Shown: positions 33,233 through 46,500 of the stretch, one piece after another
How the letters are laid out: the number at the start of each line of letters is the position of its first letter
Position numbering within the stretch: position 1 is the stretch's first letter
The notes under the pieces: generated by a model
Seen by the model: the letters and a program-made list of their open reading frames with translations, nothing else
Databases searched by the model: none
What the model was told of the DNA's origin: nothing
Position numbers and translations under genes: made by a program
Source: Isoetes taiwanensis
Taxonomy: Eukaryota; Streptophyta; Lycopodiopsida; Isoetales; Isoetaceae
Assembly (NCBI GenBank): GCA_021234155.1
Contig: JAJEKV010000222.1
Coordinates: 498,001-562,000, forward strand
Reading direction: 5' to 3'
Length of the DNA stretch: 64,000 nt

Positions 33233-34778
33233 AAGGGTCTATCCGCACCCATGGTTAGTTAAAACCATTAACTTTTAGTTAACACCATTAACACTAGAGT
33301 TGTCTCTTGATGAACCCAAATGGGTTCATTCGTACACTTTTTTTGAAATTCTATTATAGCTCCGAGATAAAGAATTTGTCTACATGCTTACAATGTGTTG
33401 TCCTCCATGAGTGTACATATAAGGAAAAATTTATGAAAAATATAGAAAGCTTCTATTACCAAATATAATGTGGAGCCGAATGCAAAGAGGTCAAGTTTAT
33501 TCTCAAAGTCTTTAACATTTCTCACATTATTTTGCAAAAATGATTTTTCCTAGGAATTCTAATTCTTCCATCTTGTAAATCATGATATGAGAAATCTATC
33601 ACAAAAAGAATTAGAAAAATCTATGGTAGAATTTTCGAGAAATAATTCCTTAAAGTTTGAAGTTCAGAAGTTCTTTATGGACCCAGTTAGGTCCCCAGAG
33701 GGTCAAAACTTTGAAAATTCATAGTACTACTCCACTTTTTGAAAAAATGAGATCCATTTAGCAAGACGTGTAGTACTTAGTATCTATTTCCACTGAAAAA
33801 TAATAGTACCTTCACATTCTTATTCTATTTCAAATATTATGGATATGAAATGGTTCTTGGATGACTGTTTTTCAGAAATTCCGTACAGACCTGATTGGGT
33901 CTCTCAAGGATTGAAATTATGATTTGCTCATTGATACATCAAATTTTTATAAAATCACATGAAATTTGAAAAATGAGTAGCATTTGTCAAATAGTTCATA
34001 GAAAATTAATGTTATCTTGAAATTTGTATTCCATGTTGAGTGTCATGAGATTATATCATATCATCGAAACCATTGAATTGGGTGTATTTCAAGGTGCGAT
34101 TGTGCCAAACTTGTGAAGAATTTTATTTTGCCATTGAATATGGTGGTACAACTTCGAGTTAATCTTACAATTCAGGTGTTCATATTTAAAATCTCATAAG
34201 TGTCATGAAGAACTAGTCCCTAATATGGAGAAGGGATTAAGGGACCCATACGGGTTGATGAACCCAAACAGGTCCCTGAGACAACTCTAGTGTTAACTTT
34301 TAGTTTAGTTAAGTTAACTTTTACATTTAAGTTAACATTAACCGAATGATTGCCTTCACACCAACGTTAGTTAAAAAATTTAGTTAGGCTAACTTGATGG
34401 AAAACCATTTCGCACTCGTTTAGTTAAAAAATTTGGTTAAAAAAATAAGTTAACTAGTTAACTAAATGCTTTCGAACATGTCTAGCTAAGTTAGCCAAAG
34501 GCATAAATAATTATAAGCACATTTAACTAAACTTAAAGTGACCTCTATGGGGTGATTTAACTTTTAGTGCTAATTTTTAATTTAGTTAATTTTTAGTTAA
34601 TTTTGCTAACTTAACTGAACAAGGTGCGAAGACAAGTTTACTTAGTGTTTTTGGTTAAAAAAGTTAACTAAATTCTTAACTAAATTTCTAAACTATATGA
34701 TAACTTAACTAGTAGTGCGAACGTAAATTTCGTTAAAAACCATAATTTAACTTAACCGCAAGTGCGAACGTACTCTTA
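33233..34778. mobile_element. Outer terminal-inverted-repeat element, about 1.55 kb
   Basis: The left end (AAGGGTCTATCCGCACCCAT then GGTTAGTTAAAACC) and the reverse complement of the right end (AAGAGTACGTTCGCACTTGC then GGTTAAGTTAAATT) align with scattered differences. The interior is full of GTTAAC/TTAACT motifs that make further inverted matches. It is split by the element at 33292-34292. Without that, it would be about 545 bp, a non-coding MITE. Confidence 0.6.
33292..34292. mobile_element. Nested 1.0-kb TIR element flanked by TTAA
   Basis: Perfect 15-bp terminal inverted repeats CACTAGAGTTGTCTC / GAGACAACTCTAGTG end exactly at TTAA on both sides (33288-33291 and 34293-34296). Subterminal sequence repeats GGACCCATACGGG, GACCTGATTGGGTC and GACCCAGTTAGGTCC-like motifs. 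No transposase frame is visible. A TTAA duplication is typical of piggyBac-type elements, while a CACTA end suggests En/Spm-type, so the family is unsettled. Confidence 0.7.
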
Positions 34779-34809
34779 TACGTACTACATAATTTCTTTG
34801 AGGAGGGAT

Positions 34810-34930
34810 AATGCTAAGGCAATGCTTCTAGCTTCAGCAGAAAATGAGCGGCTTTGCCGCAAGCCCTCTGCCCAAGATGGTGGTACTGCTGAAGCATTTT
34901 GCTGAAGCTGGTGGAACCGCTGAAGCATAT
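34810..34930. repeat. Short inverted and direct GCTTCAGC / GCTGAAGC repeats
   Basis: AATGCTTCTAGCTTCAGCAG at the left faces several GCTGAAGCAT copies at the right. It may be a small foldback element. Confidence 0.45.
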
Positions 34931-37724
34931 AAATTATGGGATGTAAGTATTTTGCAAAAATTATATTCCAAATACTAGGTGGAGCAAATTACACCTCATA
35001 ATATGTGGTGTAATCTGCAAAGCAAATGATATTTACATATAAGATAATATCCACTTACGCGACATTCCCACGTGTCAGTCACGCCACATCGGAATGTCCA
35101 GTAAATAATTTATAGAGCTTAAATGGAATGAAATCTTCCTGTGCTGAAAAATTAGTACCCTTTATGTGACTATGGTGTCGAGAAAGCGCAGTCAAGAAAG
35201 TGTATTTCTAAAGTGCACTAAAAGGTGGCGAAGGCAGTCTGGCCAAACTGCTCCCACTCTAACAGCAGATATAATATCCTTAGATCGTATATGCATGACA
35301 TCTATAGAAAAAATGTATGACCTGCTTTATTTTTTAGCAATTCTCCCTTTCTGCGACGCAAACAATACGCATTCGTGATGACATGTCATGTGTATCTATG
35401 GCAGCCTGTGAATTACTCTATTTTAATAAGTGCTCATTGTACGTTTTCGTTGGCTCGTCTATTATCTCCACCTTATCCACCATTGGTTCTAATATAGGGC
35501 CTGGTCATGTTCAGTATCATTGGACCTTATAGCGTGTTGATGTTGCGTGGCTATGGCATTGAATGGAGTTCAGAATTGCGAAAAAACACTTGAATAAAAG
35601 ATAGCTAGCAATTGAACCAATGACTGACAACTAGAATAATATTAGTGTATGTACAAATTGCATCCTCCATGATATTTTGTATTGGTACTTAACCTATGTC
35701 TAGCAGAAATGGGAGCACAACTTCATGCAGCATAGCGATCTTGGCCTCATTGTCTCCGGCAAATTGAAGGTCAAGGGCATATTTTTGTGCCACACACTCT
35801 AACATGCGGCGAAGATGGTCCTACACATTCCTCTGTGGCTGATATGGTGATGCCTTCATGTGTTAACGTTACGTGAAAACAACCTCAAAAAAAAAAAAAG
35901 TTGTGATTCCTTTTTATCTCTATTTTCTCTCCAAGCTCTGGCGATGGCCGATTGATGGCTTGGATTCGTCCTTCGAGGGCACTTTTCTTTCTTCTTGCAT
36001 ACGCTATGACCAGTGGTCTAAAGTCCCCTCCGCCAGATCTGGTGGCAAAATCTGGGGCTTTAGTTTTGAAGAGTGTTTCTGGTTATGAGGCCATTTGGTA
36101 GCAGAATGTTTTGGGTTTGTTTAGCATGAGTGGGGCATCCATGACTGCCAAGGGGGATTCACTGTGGGAGACATACAATTGAGTGACTAGGGAGGTTTTT
36201 ACGACCCATTTTCACATGTCTACGTTTAGGGGGTTTTTTTGCCATTACTTAGGGTAAAATTTATATGGAAGGGGTCAAATTTGCCTTTCAAAAAATCGTA
36301 TACGAGGGGTGTTTTTGGTCACTCTCTGCATGCACATGGCATACCCCCAGAGCACATCCCCTGGGGTAACTGCTATGTAGTTGTCCACAGAGATCGCTCT
36401 GCTGTTTTAGCTCGTAGGGCAGAGATCAAAGAAGATAAACGCAAATTTGAAGAGCCTGAACAACGCAAAAAATAACTGTATAATTGAAGAACATTATGGC
36501 CAAATGCAGGCTGCAGATAATGACCACCTGATGTGCTGGATAAGGCTTGAGTTTAAGGATTTTTGCAGGCTGATATCTGGAGATAGCTTTGGAGTTGCTT
36601 TAATGCTCTGATCAGTAAGGTACATATAAATTATTTTTTTCAGAACCTTGAATGTACATTATAGAAAGGGGATTGCAAGGCAAGGGTGGTTTTCTGTTTG
36701 AATCATGTGGGTCTTAGAAATAGCAAAGGACCACGCACATGAATTTGTGCAGCGATTTGAGAATTAGAATTGAGGCCAGAGAAGCAGGGGGCTTTGGGGC
36801 CAGAGAAGCAGGGGACGAATGTACAGAGTCATTTTTTTGTTAGAATCGTTTTAGAATGTCACCTACAAAATGTCAAGTAGAATGTCCAATAAATGTCAAT
36901 TCTAGGATAGAATGTTGGCCATGTGTTAGACACTAATTTGATTAGATGGCAGAACCTATTTGAGATTGTTTTTCCCTGTGTGTCAACCATACCTCTACCT
37001 AACAGCATTGGCTTGTTTTCACATAGGGAATGCTTTTGCCTGACAGCGTTGGCATTGTCTCCAGACAAGGAATGTCAAGTAAAGAGATTCCCTTATACTT
37101 AACAACCAGTTAGTTCTATCCTATCTCCAATGCTATGCTGCCACATGACAAACTTCCATTTTTGGGTACCTCCATTTACTGACACATTCGGATCTTTCGT
37201 TAACATCTTTTGCAAACATTGTTGGATTTATGACACAGTGCAAAATGGATGATGACATTGAAATATAATAATTTTTTGGTGTAAAATCTTGTGGATCGTA
37301 AACTTTATGGATCTCTGTGTGAAGAAGATGTGGTTCCACGGTAGAAATCAATGTGGCTCTACAATGATAATTGAAATTGTCATACAAAGTAGTCAATTCA
37401 AACATCAATCCAACATTGCACTCTAAAAAAATGCCGAAATTTCTCAAGTGTGTTTTCTCCCGAAATCATCCCCTTCTTTTGACATAAAATGGGTGAGCTC
37501 TCTGGCCGAACCATAAATTAATCCTTAGATGATCGATCTGTACTTTGATCTATTTGATCTATTTGACTCCCCCTTTTTTTTTGGAAAACAACATTGCATT
37601 GCAAATGTTGGACATTAATAGTGGGTCTAACTGTATAGGTTTGAACTAAAGAAATCTTCGCGGTGATCTTGGCCGCGCGATAAAATTTTCTTGTATTTAT
37701 TAATGACATTTGTTATTGTATTAG
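34931..37724. other. Intergenic, no supported gene
   Basis: Open frames at 35873-36088 and 36239-36475 have no recognised domain and no splice context. A 22-bp doublet (GGCCAGAGAAGCAGGGG) lies at about 36773-36816. Confidence 0.4.
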
Positions 37725-38090
37725 TATTCTATTCACATGGGGGGTGACTTTGGGCATCAAGAGCCATTGGATAAGCATATATGCCCTTTATTCCTTGATC
37801 TAGACCGTACATGGAGATCCTCCTTTGTGGGGTATGCATGTACAAGTTTTTGTATACTATATAATACAGTTTGCAAAATAATAAGATTTGAGGCAATGTA
37901 CTATATGGTGTTGATTTTGTACATGTATAATATGATTTTAGGGGTTCTCGTTGCCCTACCAAAAGGGGTTTCGGGGGGTTTTTAGTTTAAAATTATTAAA
38001 TGTAACGGTTTGTGTTAATTAATATTGATAGTAGTTATATGTTGGTTGTTATATGACAAAAAAAAAAAATTGGGCCCTTCGGGCCCTAAC
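37725..38090 (+). mobile_element. Hairpin-ended MITE, family Y, copy 1
   Basis: It begins near CACATGGGGGGTGAC and ends in the hairpin GGGCCCTTCGGGCCC. The body (for example TAAGCATATATGCCCTTTAT, GATTTGAGGCAATGTACTAT, ACATGTATAATATGATTTTA) is about 85-90% similar to the reverse complement of 54303-54709. Relative to that copy it has lost the second GTCACCCCCC segment. It is non-coding. Confidence 0.7.
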
Positions 38091-38536
38091 AAAAGGGAGA
38101 AAAAAGAGGAGAAGATGCAAGAGTGGACATAGGTTCAAACGAACGAACAAAAAACTCAGGATGCAATAAACAAATGCCAAATAGGAATACCAAAGCAAGA
38201 ATATCTAGCATAGGATTTTATGAGTAAGTTGCACTGAAGTATTAGAACTAATAGAAGGTAAAATATTAATAAAAAATCTAAGAAACTGCAAGATTACTGA
38301 CAAAAGAATTGTATAATTAGAATACATGCTTATCAACTTATCAACATGATCCTCTAAGAAATGGAGAAGCATTAGGGTATGCGGTCAGTTGATAAAATAG
38401 AGTCCAGGGAAAAAGTGGTCTAACAGATGGAGACCCAAAAGAAATGCACATTTGCAAAGACTGATAAACAAGACGAGAGCCCAGGGACTCGTCCACATTA
38501 TTCAAAATTCTCCAAATAAACTAAGAAATCATCACT
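38091..38536. other. Intergenic, upstream of the FCP1-like pseudogene
   Basis: No recognisable gene or clear promoter. Confidence 0.35.
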
Positions 38537-41500
38537 TTGCTCTGCAAAAGAAAATTGATCATCCCAAGGGCGCCAAAATGCTTTGGCAACTTGCAGTTTT
38601 CCCAACTGACTTTGGCAGCAGCAGAGGTTGTGAAGAACCACAAGAAAGATCTCGTCAGATTTACACATGCCAGGGCAACAACTTTCAAACAGGGTCTGAT
38701 GGAGAAGGATGTGAGTGCTGAGTCATGTTTCAAGTATGGATGGCGTCAAAATACTGCTCTCACTCCAGTGTCTATAAGTGAAGGGGTGTCTGCAGTGAGA
38801 AGAGCTTTGCGAGGACCTTCTCCAAGCTACTACGTAGAAGACTTGGAGCATCAAAATGATATCAGGGATGTACGACGATTGCTGGACTTAGGAAAGGACA
38901 TCCCAGCTGCAATAATTGATGGCATGCTGGCAGAAAATGAGTCCGAAAAAAATTCGCAGCTGGAGGCAATGAGTAGGTTAGTCAAGTATGCAGACAACTA
39001 CCCACTTGGCCAATCTTTTACACATCCCATCCATGTTGACCACTTGGTGAGATCACATAAGTCAACATTTGAGCCCCCATACGCCTGCAGAGGACCTCGC
39101 AAAGATTAGTGCAACATTAAACAAAATGGGTGAAGTCTTCTTTTATAGAAGGTTAGTATATTAGGTGGCATTTAGATATATCAAGTAGGAATAACAGCAA
39201 TAGACTATTTCAGGCATGTATTCATGCTGCCAATTCGCGTCTGATGCGAATTGCCAGCTGAATACACGCCCGGCGCAAATTGGGCACACCCAGCTTTGTC
39301 CTTTCTTGATTATAATGTTGGTTTGATCTAAAAGCGGTATATTTTTGTCTGCCCTGCGTGTTTTGGCTAATATGATTTTCTTATTCGTGCAGCTTTTACG
39401 TGGAACAACTCTGTCATGCCTGCCAGCATTGGATAGAATATGGAAGACCGCTACAAACAAAACAGGGAGGCACGATGTCTGAGGAGTATAAGGCATTGAA
39501 AAAGACCTTAGCCGAGACTATCATCCAAGATAAGAAACCAAGGCCCAAAACGACAAGAAAAAAAAGTGGGGAGGAAGCTGGGGAGACTTCTGAAGCATCT
39601 TCCAGAGGCCCTATAGATGCCTAGAGGATCATCTTCTCTAAGGACGAAGTCTGGGCGAAGTGGAACGAGTTCTGGGATGCTTATGCTAAGAAACAGCTGT
39701 CAGATGCAATGGGAAGAGTGCCTCCTCAAGATACTTATTTGATTTGAAGACCACTGAGATGAGAAAAGTACAGGGCCTTCAGGATGATGAATTCATGTGG
39801 CTGCTAGATCAATGCATAAATAAAGAAGTTCTGTACAAGAAGTCTTCTTCAATTAATGACAAAATGTCCTTCGTTGATTGTTGCACTCATATAAAGGACA
39901 TGCGAGTTATGAAGGTAGCAGTTGGGCAAGAACTTCAGAAGCTATCTGGTGATGTTACATTGTCGAAACTTGGCCTACTAGACAAGTATGGCGTGTCTGC
40001 TGAAGACATCAAGAAATATGTCTTCTGGTCCAAGGAGTTTCTGAAAAACAGGAAATCAAAGAACCAACAGCATACTACAAAACTATCAGATAAGGTGATG
40101 GCTGAGCTGAGAAGAAAGGTTGCCATCCTGAAAGATATTGGTGGTGACTTACCTGCACTCCAATACCAGGTCTCTACTGGCTATAAGGGTCTCCTACCCG
40201 ATACAACAATAGGCCCTCGTAATATTTTTCTGTTTGTATTGGATAGCAGAATTGCAAAAGGAGAGAAGGAGATGACTCAAAAAGAGTAAAGTAGTTTTTT
40301 TTACTAGTTGTAAAGGCTTAACAACTGAGAAGCTTTTTACTATTGTCATCATATGCCCTCCAAGAGAGCCTCATATGCATGCTTTGGTGGCTTCATACGA
40401 CTTAGAATGCCTAAAGGTCGTTAGGGAAGGTTCTCTCCTCTTTGAGACAAAGGATACTGATTTGAAGATGCAGTTTAAAAGTGCAAGTATAATCTTCATA
40501 ATGATAATATCCCTTGTGCCAGATGATGATTATGAGGTAGCTAAGAATGAGAATGAGAATGAGAATGATTTTTTATCGTCCACTGAGGCCAATCGGCCTA
40601 TGGGACCCACAAGGAGCTTGACAAACTTATTCTTGTCAGGGTTAAAAACCCCCCCCGAAGAAGGGTTTTCGAGGAAAAACCGTAATAAGAATCGTCCAAA
40701 CCGCATAAGTATACATCAATGTATATATACATGTCAAGTGTGTGCCCGAGGACATAGCTGATCTCGCATGTCCATAACCTCCTGAAGGTATGATCCCAGC
40801 ACCCGTACGGATGCTGTGCTCAATGTCACATGTAACGGCTGGCCAGGCCTGACCAACTCAGCATAGCGCGTCCGAATTTGATCATATGCTAGGCAACTTT
40901 GAAGGGTATGAGATTCATCCTCAATGACTCCCATTTGGCGGCATTGATGAGCTCGGCCCTGGCGTGGCTCACCAATCCATCCGCCTGCCTCAATTGAAGA
41001 TGATGTGCCCCTGCGGCGAATGGAGGCAATGAGTCTCCGCCTTTTCATGGGCAAATGGGTACGCAGGTAGCATTGCGGGCCTCGTTCCAATGTGGGATTT
41101 ATGTGGCGCTGATAGTGTGCTGTCTTGACATGTTCAAGGGCATTGGCATCCCAAAGCTTGCTGAGGAAGCAAGCATCAAGATATTGCCTCAAGCTATGGC
41201 GACCGCCTCGTTTGCACATGTATGCACCTTGCTCCGCACATTCCATCTAGCCAACCATTGAGCTCTCTTTTCCCTCCAGCAGGCCTTGAGGCGTTGCGGC
41301 CCCATTGCCATGATATAAGCTAGTTTAGGGAGACGAGCATCGTCCATATTGATTACCAACCGAAAATAGACAATGTGGCGATCAAGGGCGCCCCACCAAG
41401 AGGCAAGAATCCTGTCTCCCCGCAAAGTAGAATTTGATATGGGGACTGTGGACTTCACCCCTAGTGCTCGTACTAAGAAGGCTTTACGGACTGCCCAAGT

Positions 41501-42968
41501 CATTCCAAGTAGCAAGTGATACTATCGGGCCCCATACTTCCACCCCCGTATAAAAGGAAAGGCTCTACTAAGACCTTGAACAGGTGTGGACCGATGGGCC
41601 CAATCATACAACTCGCTCTATGACTATTGTTTTGCATTGCATATAGTGCCTTCCAGCCTGCCGTCAGAGCAAAGGGACGTCAGATAAAGGTGCATGGCAG
41701 TGTTTTCTTCTGGATGAACCTATCTTGGAAAATGTGTTCTACAAAGCAAATGATGAGGATGAAGCGAATGAATGCCAGGAATTTGATGTTCCTGACCTTT
41801 ACCAGAAGGACATCACTCTGGAATTGCTGACAAAAGAGAAGGGGCCCTTGGATAAACATGGGTTTGCAATCAATCTGGCTAGTTATCTTGTTGAGGCTTT
41901 TGCACCACTTGATACCACTTGCTGTGAACTTCATGTTGGAGGGTACATTGGTAGAGAAGCCCTAAAGACATCAAGAAGATGTCTAAGTTTCGTCAATGAT
42001 AACCAGTCCAGGGATTTTCTTGAAGTGTTTTTCGAAAAGGTACTAGCCACGGCTGATTGGGGTCCTGTCAAAGATAAAAACCCATTTGCTTTGGTACCTT
42101 ACAATGGAGCGAAGCAAACTACTCTACCAAAGTCGCCTCCAAGAACAACTCTAGAATGTTCAAAAAGCAATGCAACCCCCGAGGAGAAGGCCGCAATGCT
42201 AGCGCGGGAACGTGAGATCATGGAGCAAAATATGGAGTCTATGCTTGGTAATATTCCAACTGGTAATGTTACATTTGGGGGTACAGTCACTTCAACTACG
42301 GTAGTTCCTGATACAAGCCAGGATGATCATGCAAGCTCAGATTCAACAACTGAGGTTAGGAAACAAAACCCTGAGGTAGCTTTCATACCAGAAAACGTGT
42401 CCGAACTAAACCGTGGAGTTGATGCTTCTGGCAATAAGCATCCGGGGAGTGAAGTAGATGCTACGACTGCTGGGGATGACCACAAAGGCTCTGATGATGA
42501 AAGGTAATTCACGCCAGGCGTGATATGTAAAATACTTATGACGGACAAAACGCACTTGGCGTGTATTGCAGACAATTTTTATATGGCTAACTCTTTGTTT
42601 TCCATGGTTCAGGGCTCCACATGCTTGTGACAAAATCATTGTCTTCGATATGAATGGTGTCTTGTATAAAACGTTTCCTAAGAAGCTTATTAACAGGGAT
42701 GACTTTGAACAAGTCCCTCTAGTTCGAATACTAAGTGGATCTATCCTCGCCCACACTTCGAAGGTTTAATGAACGAGGCGTTCAGATTGTCATCTGGTCC
42801 TCAATAGAGCGCAGAAATATTGAAGTTCTTAGGGTGTTACCAGGAATGAATAGAGACTTTGTGACGATTTCGGACCAAATTAAGTGTATAAAGTTTCCAC
42901 ATCCAAGAGATTCGGATGGCAAACAGGTCTTCGTTAAACATCTTGGTACCTTAATGTTCAAAGTTTGA
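38537..42968 (+). pseudogene. Decayed gene with C-terminal FCP1/NLI-type phosphatase domain, split by a LINE
   Basis: Four readable parts share one strand. 38537-39151 encodes an unrecognised N-terminal region (KYGWRQNTALTPVSISEGVS, then PSYYVEDLEHQNDIRDVRRL) and needs a frameshift before AEDLAKISATLNKMGEVFFY. After an intron (to about 39392), 39393-40544 encodes EQLCHACQHWIEYGRPLQTK, a basic segment, a stop at 39622-39624, another frameshift and the segment LLDKYGVSAEDIKKYVFWSK. A LINE occupies 40545-41690. 41691-42503 continues (KANDEDEANECQEFDVPDLY, then a polar tail). After a clean intron (42504-42612), the last exon starts with the HAD-like motif IIVFDMNGVLYKTF, shifts frame near 42745, and ends QIVIWSSIERRNIE, ISDQIKCIKFPHPRDSDGKQ and VFVKHLGTL, typical of the FCP1/NLI phosphatase fold. 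The first nucleophile Asp is present (FDMNG), but the usual DxDxT is altered. The role of the N-terminal regions is unknown. Confidence 0.7.
40545..41690 (-). mobile_element. 5'-truncated LINE inserted antisense in the FCP1-like gene
   Basis: On the minus strand the sequence runs from a reverse-transcriptase C-terminal region (AGWKALYAMQNNSHRA, FKVLVEPFLLYGGVEVWGP) through KSTVPISNSTLRGDRILASW and YQRHINPTLERGPQ. It ends with the zinc-binding-like tail GVIEDESHTLQSC. The 3' end has the family signature (TATGGGACCCAC, ATCGTCCACTGAGG in plus-strand view) and a (TCATTC)n tail at 40567-40545. Stops and shifts show that it is old. The element is about 1.15 kb and has no EN domain. I could not find a clear target-site duplication. 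Confidence 0.85.
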
Positions 42969-43071
42969 CAGCCATATAGAAATATACATTTTAGCATTGG
43001 CACAATCTTTCTTCTTAATGTCAAAGAGTTCCTGTTAAAATTGCTAATTGCGAAATATTCAACCCTAAAAA

Positions 43072-43093
43072 GAGTTTGCCCTTAGGGCAACCC
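43072..43093. repeat. Shorter copy of the GGGTTTGC...GGGCAACCC palindrome
   Basis: GAGTTTGCCC, then TTA, then GGGCAACCC followed by an A-run. It lies 32 bp before copy 2 of the 5.1-kb repeat. Confidence 0.65.
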
Positions 43094-43561
43094 AAAAAGC
43101 ATTTGTATACTTACACCACACTTCTGCGCACGAAGGGTTGCCCTCTTGTAGCACAAAAGTGTGTTTTCATGTTTCTCATTTGGCCGTTTTGTTTTCATGT
43201 TTTTTATTTTTTGTCCTTTCGTGTGTCTGGCCTTATTTATAGCCTGAACGGGTGAGTTTCTTGTGTCGGGCCTTATTTATAGCCTGAACGGGTGAGTTTG
43301 TTTGTTGTTGTTTTGTTTTCTTTTGTTTATGAATAGAGGAAATGTGATTACCAATCTAGGACAATGTTGTTCAATGCTCGATATTGATTTGCTTGTTTTG
43401 TTGTTTATTAGCAAGATTAGTTGGTATTATACATGATACATAATATGATATATACATGTAGGTAGACACCTAATAAGCCATTGCTCGAATTATATTTACT
43501 TTTCAAATCGTGGCATTGAGAGCACTGCTGTAAGGATTGTAAATCAGTATTACAACATGCT

Positions 43562-43586
43562 GGGTTTGCCCCCCTAGGGGCAACCC
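43562..43586. repeat. Internal palindrome, copy 2
   Basis: GGGTTTGCCCC and GGGGCAACCC arms, followed by CAAAAACTATAAG-like sequence as at 4905. Confidence 0.75.
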
Positions 43587-46500
43587 AAAAACTATAAGAA
43601 ATGTTCATAATATTTAGATTGCTCCAAATTCTTCGAGTCAATGTATTGAAACTTTTTAATTGTTCTAGTAAATTTAACTAGAATTACCCCATTGTTTCAT
43701 TATGGAATTTATGTTGTAAAGTATTGACTCCTTAAATGGATCCATTTGATTTTATAAACAATCATGTTCATTGAAACTTCTTCTATACACTATGTCCAGT
43801 AAAACTTTCGACATGTTGTAGGACATTTGACTTGAATTACCCCATTGTTTCTATATAGCGACACTTTAATATTCTTTTCATGCAAGCAATAATATAGACC
43901 CAATGTATTTGTTAAATTGCTATATTCCATGTGTTTTTCACTTTTGGCTGTGCAACAAGACAAATGTCGCAATAAATGATTAGAATTGTACAACTGCTGT
44001 CTCTATTTTTTTTCCCCTATTTCTGTCCTACAAAACCTTCAATTTCCGCAATTTTTTACTGCCATTTCCAGTCCATGCTTCCCTTTTATTCTTCAGAGAT
44101 GTTATACTACATGGTATACACATGATATTATTGTTTAAACATATTGGTCTAATCGTTAGTAAGGTCTTTTGTTGAGTACAGAAAACATATCATTATACCA
44201 CATGAAAAAAAAAAAAAACAACAACAACAAAATGCTTCAAACATCCGATCCTGGCATAACAAATGGCACAACAAATGCATGGAGAACAAAAGAGACAAAA
44301 GAGACAAAAGTTTATATCTGCATAAAATTCTAGAGCTTCCAAGATGACAATTCTGTTTATGGTTCGGGCTTCTAAAGATGCAAAACCTATAAGGTAGCAA
44401 GCAGAAGCATTATCAGCACTACAATAACCAAATATTAAACCTGTCACCTCATGGGTCAATGGGGCAACATAATTTTGTTGAATAAACATAAAGGCAAGAC
44501 TTTAACCAGAGAAATATTCCTATGAAGAGGAAATCACCTAACAAATAACATGACCAGTGAAGGTCAAACTCTCCACGGAAGTCTCTTTTGCTTCCTGGAA
44601 TCGATGTCATTAGACGTTTTGCCTTGATAATGTAACTATTTAGCAATGAAAGTTAGGATATAAATATTTTAGTAAACGGTATTGCTACTCCACCGCGAAG
44701 ACAAAAAAATTTAAATTTGAATCAACAAAGATGTTTTTCCAGAACAAAATAAAAAGTGGTCCGAAAGCAACAGAGATGAAAATTTCATTCACAAAGATGT
44801 AGAAATGACTTAAATGGCACTTTAATGTGCCCGCCTTTGAAGCTTACAAGAAATAATCAGACGTGAATCACAAGAACTGTACTAAAGCGTGTTCCTCTGA
44901 AATGCCTTCATGGCCTGGGGATAACTTTACTTTATGTGATCAACAGTAAAGATCCAGTTGAAATTATTGTCTAAAAGTTGAAATTATTGTCTAAATTGTT
45001 GTTTGGCTTGGACCATCTCATATTTCGCAACCTTGCAAATAACTCGGACTAAACCTATGCTTGAATTCGGATTTCCTACATGTTGCATTTTGCGGGATGC
45101 TTGGAACAAATTAAACACTTTCGGGGAGCAAAGAACCTTCATAACTCTGGGAAAGAATATTAAAACCATGTATTTTTCCTGAAAATAAGAAAGGCAAAGA
45201 AATTTCGTCAGAATTAAGGGTATCCCTTTGAATCATCTTCATCTTGTTAACCTCGGCGCTTAAGAAAGCATATAGAAAAGCTACATTACGCCTACATTCG
45301 GATAAAGTGCAACATGTTAATCCTTATCTAGCAAACTCACCCATCGCTTTAATCGGAAAAATGCCTCCGTGTTTATCATAATCCTGCGTTTATAAATCCC
45401 TCTTCTCCTACTTTATCAAAATTATTACTTTATCCCGCTGTTATAGGCATCTCATCACCAGTACTGGTTTCAACTTGTGATCCTCAGACTTGGCATTTTC
45501 GGCCCTCAATTATAATCATATGATCATCAAGCACCACCCAGTGGCGATTTTTGGCCTCCGTTCAGAAATATATCCCAATAATGGTGAGTATATCTTACTG
45601 ACCATTAAATTCACATCGGTATATCTTAAGTCGACCAAACGATTGCCAAGTAGAAAATTAGACGATAAACTTCTACTTGCATATACTCCACGTAAAAGCT
45701 TTGCACCTATATCATGATTGCTTTGGTTACCCATCTTTCGCCTAACAACAATCCACGTAAATTATGGGATTTGGAAAACTAACTACTCGGATGTTCAAAT
45801 GCATGCAAGTGGAGGCTCACTTGTCAGATTGGGAAGATGTCTTGGATTTTCGTCTTTGTTTTTCTGATTGGCAATTCACCAGCTGATTGAAGCCTACAGA
45901 TCGAGCCTACAGCAAAATCGAAAAGCAGATAAATACAAATCAAAAATGTATTGTCCATGCCTTGTTGTTAGAATATGGTAAAAAATACGCAAAACAGTAC
46001 TCCAGAGCAAGGAAGCATGTAAACGCCCAGCATATAGTCTAGAAGGCAAAGAATTATCCATTTATCTCATTTTGCAAATGTAGTTTGAGCAATATCACAA
46101 CCTGAACAATATCCAAAGACCTTTCGGACACTGCGAAAAAAAAAGAGAATAGAAGATATAACCTGCAGAAGAGCTCTGAACAACCTCAAAAATAGATTTG
46201 AACTTACATGCCCGAAAACACAAAGTCTAGATTATGTTGCAAAAACTTTAAAACTTCGGACGATCTTGGGCTTGTGAGCGATCAAGGCGGATATTAATCG
46301 TCTTGCTATCGAGAAATAACAATGCGCTCCTTTCTTCATATACTCCCCGTTGTAACCCATGTATAGAAAAAGATCTAGGAAGAATGCTAGGGTTAACACC
46401 ATATTCCATTATTATCTACAAAGAATTCCCGTGAATATATCCCGCTAAATACCTCTCTTGCATGGATCGTTGATTGAGTTTTGTTGGATCCGCATCTCGG

